From: Favolaschia claudopus | Taxonomy: Eukaryota > Basidiomycota > Agaricomycetes > Agaricales > Mycenaceae | Assembly: GCA_037176885.1 (NCBI GenBank) | Contig: JAWWNJ010000063.1 | Location: 434,001-498,000 of the forward strand | Length of the DNA stretch: 64,000 nucleotides | Direction of reading: 5' to 3' | Part shown: positions 24,343 through 34,878 of the stretch, piece after piece | How the letters are laid out: the number at the start of each line of letters is the position of its first letter | Position numbering within the stretch: position 1 is the first letter of the stretch | The notes under the pieces: model-generated | Database searches by the model: none | Seen by the model: the letters and a program-made list of their open reading frames with translations, nothing else | What the model was told of the DNA's origin: nothing | Position numbers and translations under genes: made by a program

Positions 24343-27300
24343 ATGGGAAAACAGCGAGTATTTGCTACTAAGAAGTACAAACCGGTCGCGGAAAAGATTA
24401 AGCCTATCCTTGGAAAAGTGGATGAGAAGTTCAGGATTGTGCGGAATATCACGGGGGATCCTTTGAAGGATATGCCAAAAATAGAAACGGATATTCCTGA
24501 GATTCACCCAGTAGGAAGATATACCGCGGAGCGAATGGAGGCATTTGAAAAGACTCATAACACTGGGTTCTTATTGCCTGAAGAGATGAAGTTGCTTCAT
24601 CATTTTATGATGTTGCATAACGAGCATTTCGCCTGGGAAGAGGATGAGCGTGGGCAATTCAAACATGAATATTTCCCGCCCGTTGATATGCCTGTGGTAC
24701 CACATACACCATGGGTATGCTCGCAAATTCCAATTCCGCCTGGACATTTTGAAGAGTTCTGCCGCATCATCAAGTCTAAATTAGATGCTGGGGTGTATGA
24801 ACCATCCAACTCGTCCTACAGGTCACCTATTTTTGCGGTGATAAAGAAAGATGGAAAGTCATTGAGAATTGTACACGCGTTAGAGAGGTTGAATGAGGTT
24901 ACAATTCAACACTCTGGGGTACCTCCAGCCACGGAGAAGCTAGCAGAACATTTTGCTGGTCGAGCGTGCGGAGCTTCGTTGGATATGTTTGTCGGATATG
25001 ATAACAGGGACTTAGCGGAATCTTCAAGGGATTATACGACCTTCCAGACGCCGTTTGGGGCACTGAGGTTAGTAAAATTACCGATGGGATGGACCAATTC
25101 TGTTCCCGTGTTTCACGAGGACGTTTGTACCATCTTGAGAGATGAAATGCCGCATGTAACAATCCCTTACATAGACGATGTACCTGTCCGCGGGGGACCT
25201 ACGAGGTACGAGACACAAGATGGCGACTGGGAAAGGATTGCTGCGAATCCTGGAATTAGAAGATTTATCTGGGAACATCTCGAGAATTTAAATCGAGTTG
25301 TGACTAGAATGGCTTACGCAGGAGGGACTTTTTCAGGGAAGAAGTTAGTCCTCTGTGCGGATGAGTTTGAAGTTGTGGGGCATATTTGCTCTTACCGCGG
25401 AAGAATTCCCGATCCTAAGAGGGTGGACGTTATTAATAACTGGGGTTCCTGTGACTCTTTCACGCAAGTGAAGGCGTACTTGGGCACGGTTGGTGTTCTG
25501 AGGAGCTTTATTGAAGGGTACGGCGACATTGTTGCACCTATCAATGAGTTAACGAAGAAGGACGTTCCCTTTGTATGGACCGCGGACTGTGATGAGGCGC
25601 AGGCCAAAATTAGAGAAAGGTTGAAAAACTGCCCAGCTCTAAAACCCCTGCGGTACGACTGGGATTCGGACATATTAATTCAAGTGGATACGTCATGGAG
25701 AGCTGTGGGAATTATTATCTACCAGCTAGACCCAGATGAGCCTAAGAAGAAATACTTTGCACGATTTGCGAGTATAACGTTAGGGAAGACCGAGGCGAAC
25801 TATTCGCAACCTAAACGAGAATTGTATGGGTTGATGAGAGCTCTAGAGGCCATGTATTATTGGATTTTCGGAGCAAGGAAGCTTGTGGTTGAAACCGACG
25901 CGTTATACATCAAGGGCATGTTGAAAAACCCTGGAATGGGCCCCAACGCCACGATTAACCGCTGGATTGAAAAGATCTTGATGTTCCATTTTAAGCTGAA
26001 GCATGTCCCTGGTGAAAAGTTTGCACCCGACGGGTTATCAAGGAGAGATCCTTTCCGTGGGGATGAACAATTCAAAAATTCGGAAGAGGGTTATGACCAA
26101 AATGAACCTCCCGAGGACCATGAGGACGTTTCCGCGGAAGGCCCACAGCCGTTGGAATTCGAGGACTTTAAACACCTTATTGATACCAGAGGTGGATATT
26201 TCCAGTCGGAGGAGGAACAGCCAGAAATGGTGGACGTGGATGCAGTTTGTACGGATGATTTCCAGCGTGATTGCGAGAGTGCCAGAATGACTGAAGCTAA
26301 TCTGGCGAGAGCACGCAGAGAAGCGTACTCGAAGGAGAATAAGCAGATCCCTGAGTATATTTTAATGACGGAGCCTCTGATTCCAAATTTAGAATTGAAA
26401 TGGGATGAGTCGAAGCGAGAGCCTTATGATGAAGAGCATCGTTCGGATTGGATGAAAAAGCGAGATGCTAAATTACCATTGGTAAAGGAATGGCTAGCGG
26501 ACCCTATGAAAAGGCCCGCGGGAATGAATGATGATGCAGAGTATAGAAGTTTTATGCGCTTCGCCTCACATTTCTTTTTGAAAGGGGGGAGGATGTATAA
26601 GAAATCTTTTGGCACTGCGAATCAATTAGTTGTTGACAAGGAACACCGCATGTACATGATGAAGGCTGCTCACGACAGTCTGGGTCACCGCGGAAGTTAT
26701 GCAACTAGAGAATTGATTACGCTGCGATTCTGGTGGCCAGGAATAGAAGCAGATGTATTTTGGTACATTGCGTCTTGCGACGCTTGCCAAAACCGGCAAC
26801 ATACACTGTTGAAAGTCCCGCCAGTTTTGACCCATACTCCAAGTCTATTTCAGGTCATCCATACCGATGTAATGGTAATGGGGCAAGTGTCCAATAAATG
26901 TGGACTAGTTGTTGATGCGAGGGACTCTTTGAGTTCCTGGTTAGAAGCGAGACCGCTTGTGAGAGACACGGCTCACGCAATTGGAATGTTCCTATTTGAA
27001 GAAATCATTTGCCGTTGGGGTTGCCCAAAGCAGATTGTAACGGATAATGCGGGGCAGTTCAAGAAAGCTGTGGAATGGTTGAAACAGAAATACGGAATAC
27101 CAAATATTCAGATTTCACCATACAACTCTCAAGCGAACGGGAAGATTGAAAGTGGACACTTCCAAATGCGTCAGGCATTGTTCAAAGCGACTGGCAAGAA
27201 TCCATCCAAATGGTTCTGGTTCTTCCATGTTATGCTTTGGTCAGACAGAGTAACGGTTAGAAAAGGATTAGGTTGTTCACCTTATTTTGCGGTGACTGGA

Positions 27301-28014
27301 GCGCATCCAATTCTACCGTTGGATATTGAGGAAGCTACTTGGTTGGTTGAAATACCAGGTCGAGTGTTGACGACCGCGGAACTGATAGGGCTAAGAGCCA
27401 GAGCTTTAGCAAAGCATGTTGCCCATGTTGAACACATGAGGAAGCGTGTAGATCATGCTAAAATGGTTCAAGTCCGTAAACTCGAACGGTACAATGAACA
27501 TACGATTAAAAACTATGATTTCAAACCGGGAGATCTGGTTCTCGTGCGCCACACTGAAGTGGAGAAGTCTCTGAACTCTAAGATGGATCAGAAGGGGAGA
27601 TACCTTGGCCCAATGGTTGTTATAAGACGTACCAAGGGAGGAGCGTATATCCTAGCTGAAATGAACGGCGCGTTATTCCATGACAGGATAGCCGCGGGGC
27701 GTGTGGTTCCATACTTAGCACGTCGCCGAATGCAAATTCCGCTCAACATCCAAAAGTTTATTGATGTATCTACGGAGACACTCGAAAAGCTAGTGGACGA
27801 TATTCCCGCGGAAGGGGAAAAGACAAAGGAGCACAGCTCAAAGAAGATAAAGGATCTAGCCTTCGATAAAGTAAATATAAGGGTAACACCTGAAGACTTC
27901 GAAAAGGCTGAGTCCTCAGAATCGGAGACTGGGAACGATGATGATGAAGCAGAGTCGGACGATGAGCCAAAAGAGTCGGTTGGTCCTAGACGGTCCAAAC
28001 GCAGGAAGCATTAA
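24343..28014 (+). CDS. pol: Pol polyprotein: reverse transcriptase, RNase H, integrase
   Basis: 1223 residues from ATG 24343. Reverse transcriptase: YEPSNSSYRSPIFAVIKKDG, RIVHALERLNEVT, TPFGALRLVKLPMGWTNSV, catalytic YIDDV. RNase H: ILIQVDTSWRAVGIIIYQLD, QPKRELYGLMRALEAM, LVVETDALYIKGML, FAPDGLSRRDP. Integrase: HHCC zinc domain (H-SLGHRGSYATREL...CDACQNRQ), then the core D,D-E residues in VIHTDVMVMG, QIVTDNAGQFKKAVEW and NGKIESGHF. The C-terminal domain is PGDLVLVRHTEVEKS with GRYLGPMVV, and an acidic tail ends PRRSKRRKH. The domain order RT-RH-IN defines Ty3/Gypsy. There is no protease here; it sits in ORF2. All catalytic residues seem intact. Confidence 0.95.
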   Translation: MGKQRVFATKKYKPVAEKIKPILGKVDEKFRIVRNITGDPLKDMPKIETDIPEIHPVGRYTAERMEAFEKTHNTGFLLPEEMKLLHHFMMLHNEHFAWEEDERGQFKHEYFPPVDMPVVPHTPWVCSQIPIPPGHFEEFCRIIKSKLDAGVYEPSNSSYRSPIFAVIKKDGKSLRIVHALERLNEVTIQHSGVPPATEKLAEHFAGRACGASLDMFVGYDNRDLAESSRDYTTFQTPFGALRLVKLPMGWTNSVPVFHEDVCTILRDEMPHVTIPYIDDVPVRGGPTRYETQDGDWERIAANPGIRRFIWEHLENLNRVVTRMAYAGGTFSGKKLVLCADEFEVVGHICSYRGRIPDPKRVDVINNWGSCDSFTQVKAYLGTVGVLRSFIEGYGDIVAPINELTKKDVPFVWTADCDEAQAKIRERLKNCPALKPLRYDWDSDILIQVDTSWRAVGIIIYQLDPDEPKKKYFARFASITLGKTEANYSQPKRELYGLMRALEAMYYWIFGARKLVVETDALYIKGMLKNPGMGPNATINRWIEKILMFHFKLKHVPGEKFAPDGLSRRDPFRGDEQFKNSEEGYDQNEPPEDHEDVSAEGPQPLEFEDFKHLIDTRGGYFQSEEEQPEMVDVDAVCTDDFQRDCESARMTEANLARARREAYSKENKQIPEYILMTEPLIPNLELKWDESKREPYDEEHRSDWMKKRDAKLPLVKEWLADPMKRPAGMNDDAEYRSFMRFASHFFLKGGRMYKKSFGTANQLVVDKEHRMYMMKAAHDSLGHRGSYATRELITLRFWWPGIEADVFWYIASCDACQNRQHTLLKVPPVLTHTPSLFQVIHTDVMVMGQVSNKCGLVVDARDSLSSWLEARPLVRDTAHAIGMFLFEEIICRWGCPKQIVTDNAGQFKKAVEWLKQKYGIPNIQISPYNSQANGKIESGHFQMRQALFKATGKNPSKWFWFFHVMLWSDRVTVRKGLGCSPYFAVTGAHPILPLDIEEATWLVEIPGRVLTTAELIGLRARALAKHVAHVEHMRKRVDHAKMVQVRKLERYNEHTIKNYDFKPGDLVLVRHTEVEKSLNSKMDQKGRYLGPMVVIRRTKGGAYILAEMNGALFHDRIAAGRVVPYLARRRMQIPLNIQKFIDVSTETLEKLVDDIPAEGEKTKEHSSKKIKDLAFDKVNIRVTPEDFEKAESSESETGNDDDEAESDDEPKESVGPRRSKRRKH

Positions 28015-28070
28015 AGATTGTGGTGGTATGCGCCTCTGTAATCTTAAATTAGAACTTCTCCGCGGAAGGA

Positions 28071-28814
28071 TTAAAATGGGAGATCGTACTTGTCAGGCGA
28101 TTCGACGGAGTGAATGGAGATGCCAGGAGGAAGGAGCTTGGACATACGAAGCTCGACGAAACCGAGAGCGGAGTTGTCGTAGCCGTGAAGGATGAGTTCC
28201 TTGCGCATGTAGGCGAGTTCATGAAGATCATCGATCTTGTTGACCGCTTTGATGAACTGGGCCTTGCGAGCCTTGATGGAAAACTCATGGTGGTAGGCGA
28301 AAGCTTCGTCAAGCTGGTTAAGCATGGTCTCCAGGTCGACGGTGCTGCGACCGAAGATGATAGCTGAAGGGGAGGATTAGCGAGGGATAAGTCTGGACAT
28401 CTATAAATGGACGCACCAGGACCTCCGCGCTTCTTCCAACTCTCAATCATCTTGTCCTTGCTGGTGAAGTCGCAAGGATGGAATTGAATAAGACAGTTGT
28501 GGCAAGGAGGACCCCAACTAGTAGGAGCGCAAGGCTCGACGTTGTGTTTCTTGGCGCAGCAAGAGCACTGTTCAGTCGGCTGGTGATAAAAATAGATCAG
28601 TCGAAGTTGAAAGTGACAAGTACTAGGGACGCACCTTGTTATCTTCCATAAGATAGATGGCAGCTTGAAACTTGGGAAGGATCTCGCTGACCGGGACTAT
28701 GATATCGCGTGCGAAGGCTGCGAGGACTGCGGCAGGATCCATTTCGTCGGGGCTGTCGTAGAGATAATCGTAGTAGTCGTCGTTCTCTTCGTCGTCTAAG
28801 CCGTGGATGCTCAT
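28071..28814 (-). CDS. Antisense gene B of the LTR element: double CX2C Cys-cluster protein
   Basis: Three exons in gene order, 28635-28814, 28417-28579 and 28071-28363, join in frame to 211 residues; donors are GTGCGTCC. The start MSIHGLDDEENDDYYDYLYD is acidic. Exon 2 carries CSCCAKKHNVEPC followed 8 residues later by CHNCLIQFHPC, that is CX2CX8CX8CX2CX6C. This is close to the spacing of fungal Zn2Cys6 clusters but lacks the usual basic Arg/Lys loop. The C-terminal third is helical and charged (LNQLDEAFAYHHEFSIKARK, VNKIDDLHELAYMRKEL). No family was recognised. Zinc binding is likely; nucleic acid or protein binding is inference. A TATTTAAAC stretch about 50 bp upstream may be its TATA element. 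Confidence 0.7.
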
Positions 28815-29422
28815 GCAAAGAGAAAGGAATATTATGGGAGAAGACGTTCCTATGAGGCACTGTTTAAATAGTAAACACTGCTGAGGAGATGTCTTGCCTG
28901 TGATTATTTGAATCAGATTTTGTATTGATCATAAGCGGGACGGAGGAAAGTAAAGGAGTGAGACTTGAAGTCTAGGCTTACCCAGACTTAGAGGCGCAAA
29001 ATATCCAGTGGGATAAGGACTTCAAGGAGCATGTAGGCGGTCACGGCAATGGTGTCGTTCACAAAACGGCTTCCGCGGCGGCTTGAAGTACTTGAGAAGT
29101 TGAAGTAGAACTGGACGATTGGAGTTCTATTTTTAGAATTCTGAGCGCGGAAAAAGAGTCTTACCACTCCTGAGATGTCCAAGATACTGCGGGAAATCGG
29201 ACGAAGTTGGCTTGACAAAACAATTGTATTGCAAGCACTGCTAAGTATATACGAGACACCCGGGGATTTGGACAGTTGCTGGTTGAACAGCAAATATGTG
29301 CGGTTGAACGCACGACGATACGATAGGGAACACTGAGAGTCGACGGTTTATGTGTCTAAAGAGCGAAGGCACATAGGTATATAAGCCGCGGAAGGACGAT
29401 CAAGTCTAGAAGGCGGAAAGGT

Positions 29423-31096
29423 TTAACTGGAGAGCTATAAAAATAAACGCAGAGACATACCGCGGAACTAGCAGGGCGCATAATGGGATCCTCGTTGTCG
29501 GCGTGATGGATCTTCATGAGCTGCTCGAGCTGGTCATCCATCTCCTCGTAGGCGCGAAGCCAGTAGCGATACTTGAAGGAAGCGAGGGCCATGTTGCGGC
29601 GGAGGTAGCGCTCCCGAGCCTTGAAACCTTGCGCGTCCAAGTGCTTGAGTTGGTTCTGAGAAACCTTCCAGGTCTTGTTGACATCGTCCGGATGCATGAT
29701 GGCGATGAGGTCCTTGTCCATGGAGTCTATAATAAAATTTAGACGAAATTAGATCAAGGAGAAGGTGAACTCGTACCAGGGACTTTGGGCTCGTAGTCGA
29801 GGTCGACGTCATCCGGTTCGGTACGGGCACGCTTGTTGCTGCGGTTGGACACAGGGTTCAACGACAAAGCAGGCTATGAGCGAGAATTAAGCAGAGAAAC
29901 AGAGTTGACGAATATTTCACGCACCATAAGTGGTTCCGCGGGCGCCATCTACAACAATTGATGAACGTTAAGCGAGAATTCAACCGTGGGATATGGGTTA
30001 CGTACCTTCTCGTCCTCGTCAGGACAAGTGGAAGATGTGTCGGAGTTCTTCGCCTTGGGGCCTTTGCCCTAATAAAACGATGTTATAAAAATAGAACAAA
30101 GTGAAAAGGCGAACGCACAGGAACTTTACGAACATTTTTGAACATGTCCTCTGGAACGGGATCGTCAATGATGCGCACGGATTTGCCGTCGTCTTGAGGA
30201 GCCTTACCGGCAGGGATACCGTCCTTGGGTTTGACAGGGCAGTTGTCCTGGCCGTGCTGGTGAGAAGAGCAAGACGAACAAACGGAAATCTGGGTGAATG
30301 AAGAGGAAAGTGCAGAGGGATAAAAATAGACGCACAGTGTCGTTCTTGACCTTGGGCGCACTATTCTTCTGGAAGGAGAGACCAGGGGGCAAAGAGGAGC
30401 CTCCTGCGCGATAGTTGGCTCCCATGGCAGCGATATAGAGAGGGTTGATTCTACCTTCGTCCTTGTCGAGATCCATCTGGAGTTGGTTAATACCGTAGAT
30501 AATCTTCGTAACGTCTGAGGAATACCTGATCAGCGACGGAAGCTTCCTCCGCGGAGTCGTCGTCCCCGGAATCGTCGATGACTTCAACAGACTTACCCTG
30601 CATTATAGAGGACAGTTCAGGACCAGGAGGCATGCGACGAACACGAGAAAGCACCTGTTGAACTTGAGCCTTAGCACGGTGGCCCTTAATGGCTGCCGCG
30701 GCCTTGTCGCGCTTGCTATTCTTGGCGTTGTGGTAGTTGTTGAGCATGCGGTCGATAGCGCCAAGCTGGGAAGTAGGGATCTTGAACTTGGAGATCTTGT
30801 ACTCGTCCCTCATAGCGTTGGAGGCGGCAGTAAGAGCATTGACGACCTTCTCGTTGGAGGGGTGCTGAAGGGACTGAGCGAATAGTTTGAAGTCCGACTA
30901 AAAATAGACAGAGTCAGCGCGGAAAGCGTTTGGGCATGCAAAAATATGGACGAACCGCCGCGGCTGCGAACGTGCTGAGCGTAGAGTGAATGACAGCCGC
31001 AGGGAGAGAGTCTCTGAGGGCGAGGACCCGTTGAAAGTCGCGTTCAGCTTCAAGGATAAGGTTGGACGCTTCGATGAGCGCAGAGCGTGGTGCCAT
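29423..31096 (-). CDS. Antisense gene A of the LTR element: CCHC-knuckle protein
   Basis: Nine exons join in frame (gene order 30956-31096, 30526-30897, 30336-30476, 30119-30289, 30006-30068, 29925-29948, 29777-29873, 29461-29726, 29423-29434) to about 428 residues. Introns are 49-60 bp in most cases and several begin GTGCGT. The N-terminus is helical (LIEASNLILEAERDFQRVLA). Two copies of a GKSV-x-x-IDD motif (GKSVEVIDDSGDDDSAEE and GKSVRIIDDPVPED) look like SUMO-interaction motifs. CSSCSSHQHGQDNC is a perfect CX2CX4HX4C knuckle. NRSNKRARTEPDDVD could be a nuclear signal, followed by a helical region RYLRRNMALASFKYRYWLRA. The last tiny exon is the weakest part. It has no recognised homologue family; a nuclear zinc-binding protein is inferred. 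CTATAAATTG about 60 bp upstream is a likely TATA box. Confidence 0.7.
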
Positions 31097-32117
31097 GGCA
31101 TGCGATGAAGGCCTGTAGGCGACGAAGAGATGAGCAGAGAACAGAAGTCAATTTATAGTTTTTTGACTATGACAGCTTGGTTAAATTATTAAGGACCGGC
31201 TACGATCGTAGAAACGAGCCAAGGCTGTTGGTTGCACCTCTAACTGAATTGAATATGCGAGGACGCATCTTTTTTCTTTAGTGAGGGGGAGACTATAGAG
31301 CAACAGACAACCGCGGGAGGGTATTGCGCCACCGCGGGCCTTGCAAATTTACCCATAAAGAGACAGGGAAATTTCGTTTTGCTAAAATTAGACGATTGGA
31401 GCTGGAGCGTTGCAAAAGCCAAGTTGCGGAAGAGTTTTAAGGCTGAATAATGTCGATCGGTTCCTATACGATCGATTTTAAGAGGCAGTTAGGGATGATA
31501 GTGGTTATTCTATTAAGCAAGAGGCTTGTGGAATATACATGCGGGAGTACAGAACTCTCCGCTGAGTATCTACCGCGGTACTTAAGAGAGAGAGTTTAAA
31601 CTGTGCTATAAATAGACCCGCGGAAAACTGAAAGAAGAGTTGACTAGAGGAAACTTTTTGACGACTTGAAGAAAAGTGTCAAATAAGTGTCAAGCGTGAC
31701 TTCTGGTTGAAGTACAGGAGAAATTGGACTGATTCCAATAGAAGTTGAAAAAGGGTTTTGACGATGGACTTGGTCAAAATTCAGTCTTCGGCAATCTCCG
31801 AAGGATTGATGACGGCATGATGGCCGGTTGATGTGGACTTGGTGGATTTCTTTAAGACCAAAAGTCTTACGAAAGCGTTCACACGGTTGAATCAAGACAT
31901 CAATAGGCGCCAGTGGGCGCTAGTGTATTGGACTCGAAGTAGCGGGTTTACAAACAAAGTAAACTAAAACTATGGCTACTGAGTCGAGCTATATACAGAG
32001 TGGTTTTTTTTTGAATTGGTCTACGATACGGCTGGAGACGACAGCACAACAAGATATTCGTAATGATCAAAGAAATAAGATATAGCAAGGAAAAAGTTCA
32101 GTGTACGGCACGAGCGT
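31097..32117. other. Non-coding spacer within the LTR element
   Basis: Separates antisense genes A and C. It holds no convincing frame, several CCGCGG sites (about 31311, 31332, 31572, 31618) and the upstream region of gene A. Confidence 0.5.
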
Positions 32118-34039
32118 TCATCCGCGATCAGCCCCCTTGCCTTTATCCACCTTGGGAGACTTCTCCACCTCCTTCCCTTTGCGCGGACTGGCGGAAGCGG
32201 AAGGGTGGGCCTTTGACGAACTGGAAGTTGGTGTCTCCAACAAAGGCGCCGGTCCAAACGTAGGCGGAGGGGTGGAAGGCTTGGCTGCCGAAGTAGAAGT
32301 CGCAGGGGCAAGCTTGGACGAAGAAGGCCCCGCGGCAGAAAGGTCGTCGAAAGAAGCAACAGGACCGAGTTGAGGGTCCACCGTCTTCAAAACGCCTTTG
32401 AGATCTAAGTCGGGAATGATGCGCGCGGAGAACTTGGGATGATACATATAGCTCTCGACGTCGCCCGCCTCGTTCGTTACCGGAATCGCGCTTGAAGTAG
32501 CCTCATGAGCAACGAAGTCTCGTTCCAGCTCGTAGAAGGGCTTCTTCGACAAGACATGCGCCACAAAATCGCGAGCAAGATCCGCGCCTTCTTTATCCAC
32601 AAAGAACTCGTCGAACTGCTCGACGGCGAGTGAACGCTCCGCACCGGAGATCGTGAGGGCGGAGTCTTGGGCTTGCAAACGGAGATTGTTGAGAGCGCGG
32701 ACGTGGGCAAAGCTAGTGAACTGCGCATCCTCGTATGCCTGCACAAGACGTTGAAGTGCGGCGGCGATGGTGTGGGGAGCGACAGCGATGAAAGGGCGCA
32801 TGCATTCGGCGAACCGTTTGAATTCGAGAGGCGTCCAGTTGTGGGAGCACTGGTGCTTGCGTTCCGCGCAACGAGTACAGACGGAAGAACGGCCTCCGAC
32901 GGGCCTGCACTCGGCGAAATTGAGGACGCAGTTCAGGCAGGGGAAGGCGATTTTGGACAACATCGGTGGTACCAGGGACGACTGGACGTAGGAAGTAGGA
33001 ATCTTCATATGTGCTGGCAAAGGCATGCCTGGAATAAGAAGATAAGCCACCGTATAAAGAAAGAAGGAACCTTCAGGCTTACCGGTCTCGGGAATATCAA
33101 AGAACATATTGATGAGCTGAGCGCGAGTGGTAATGTCGAAGACGGGCCCCATTGGGGTCGCAGAACGCTCAGACGCGGGAGCTGGAGTCGGCGAGCGCCC
33201 AGGTGAAGGAGAGATGGCCATGCGCGGACGTTTCGCAGGCGGCTCCTCGGCGTCTGAATCTTCGCTATCAGAGAAAACGGGAGCCCGGGGCTTTCGTGTA
33301 GGCACGGTGACAATGCTGGGGACGCAGAACCCCGCACCGTAATGCTTGCCTAGCGGGTCCGCGGCGAGAATGGTATCCTGGATTTCAGATGAGGGACGAA
33401 GATCGCGGTAGAGTGCGATCAACTCCTCCGCTGCGTCGACGTCGGGGATAGTTTTGGCGATATGGCGAGCAGCGCGAGCGAGGGCCCACAAGAATGCCTC
33501 CACATTCAACGGGATGTTGGGGTGTTCGCGACGATAAGGGGTCTAAAAGAAGAATAAGTATTGGATTAAAAGAAGAAAAGGAAAAAGACACGCACGAGGA
33601 CTGGTGTCAACAATGCTAAGCTACGGAGCTGCTCGACCGACGGCGGCGGCGGCTTGTGAATGAAAAGCGGAATCAGGTCGCGCGCGAAAGAATTGTCGAA
33701 TGGGGCCCAGAAGGCAGCAGAGGGGTCGTCCGAAGGAATCTGCGGTGGTGGTTCGAAAAGAGCTGTACGAGTAGAAGGGCCGGCGACGACGACAGGCTCC
33801 TCCGCGGGTGGAGACTTGATTTTGCGAGAAGAAGAAGGCGCGGGAGGCTCTGGGGTCGACGCCGCTGACTCTTCTGATTCGGGAAGGTCTGGCTCGACGT
33901 CCTTGGGGACGACGACGGAGGAACGGCCAGGGCCCACTTTAGCCCCGGCTTTAGTCTTGCGCGGACGCTTAGTGGAAGCCATGGTGGTCTTGCGGGTAGA
34001 GCGACGAGTTGGTTCAGAGGTACCCTTCTTGACGGGCAT
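32118..34039 (-). CDS. Antisense gene C of the LTR element: Zn2Cys6-like protein
   Basis: Two exons, 33596-34039 and 32118-33542, with a 53 bp intron starting GTGCGTGTC, give about 622 residues from ATG 34039 (MPVKKGTSEPTRRSTRKTT). The N-terminal part is basic, Ser/Pro-rich and acidic in turn; a nuclear signal PPAKRPRM follows VFSDSEDSDAEE. The central cluster is CLNCVLNFAEC, nine residues, then CTRCAERKHQC: CX2CX6CX9CX2CX6C, exactly the spacing of the fungal Gal4-type binuclear zinc cluster. The first loop lacks the usual RKxK basic stretch. After it come helices (QRLVQAYEDAQFTSFAHVRA) and a Ser/Pro-rich tail ending KVDKGKGADRG. Similar Cys-cluster genes are frequent in mushroom genomes and often sit in repeats. 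DNA binding is plausible, not shown. Confidence 0.78.
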
Positions 34040-34868
34040 AAGTCCGGCGACGAGCACCAGAGGAAAGCGGTTGTTGGGCGAGGATTGCAAAAAGAGTCCA
34101 AGAAGGAGGCTACTCGGCGACGTAAGCGTCGAGGAGCGTGTCGAAGGGCCAGGAGAATAACCAAGAAGACGGCCACAGGGTGTAAGACACTGTGTGTGGT
34201 GGTGGTGGAAGGAAGGAAGAAGTGGGCGCTAAGAGACGCACCCACTCAAGCTATAAGTCAGCGCGGACTTAGAGAAATTTTCTCTAAGTCGCCACGCCTT
34301 CAGAAGAACTGAATTGAAATCTCAGTGACTCACCTAGAAGGAAGCACAGAAGGTGAAAGTTAATCTAGGGCGCAGCCGCAGTAATTAGAAGCCAGTATTA
34401 AGGTTTGATGAAAACCTGAAGCTGATTGCCAGGGCAGAGGCGGCCGCGGCAAAAGATAAGTCGGAAGTTCAGATTAGATAAAGCGGAAGTGCAAACGCAC
34501 TTAGGATTAGGGTTGGTGGAGTCCAGGACGGCGAAAATTTGACCGAGTCGAAAAATATAAGGAAAAGAGGTGAAAGACCCCTGTCCGAATATTTCAGACA
34601 GAAAGTGTCAATGACGTCATATGCCGTAATGATTGGCGTCCGCGGAAGCAACTGTCTAAATTAACAGGCGGAACGTCTTAGCGAGTAGTGCAGAAGGACT
34701 TGACTAAAAACAAGTCGCTCGAGGAAAAAGGGACAGAAAAGTAGTTTGCAGTTGGTCTAAAAATAGACGTCCGCGGGAGTTGTCATCCTTGCGGTCCACT
34801 AGATTTAAAGCCAAAAATAAGCACGGATTTTGGTGCTGGCTATAGACCGAGGACGGTCTAGATTTAGT
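34040..34868. other. Non-coding region before the 3' LTR
   Basis: Promoter side of antisense gene C. It contains a TTAGGG-like motif (34505-34516) and CCGCGG sites at about 34444, 34640 and 34771. No gene seen. Confidence 0.45.
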
Positions 34869-34878
34869 GAAGGGGAGA
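34869..34878 (+). other. Polypurine tract
   Basis: GAAGGGGAGA directly abuts the first base of the 3' LTR, the normal place of the plus-strand primer. Confidence 0.8.
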
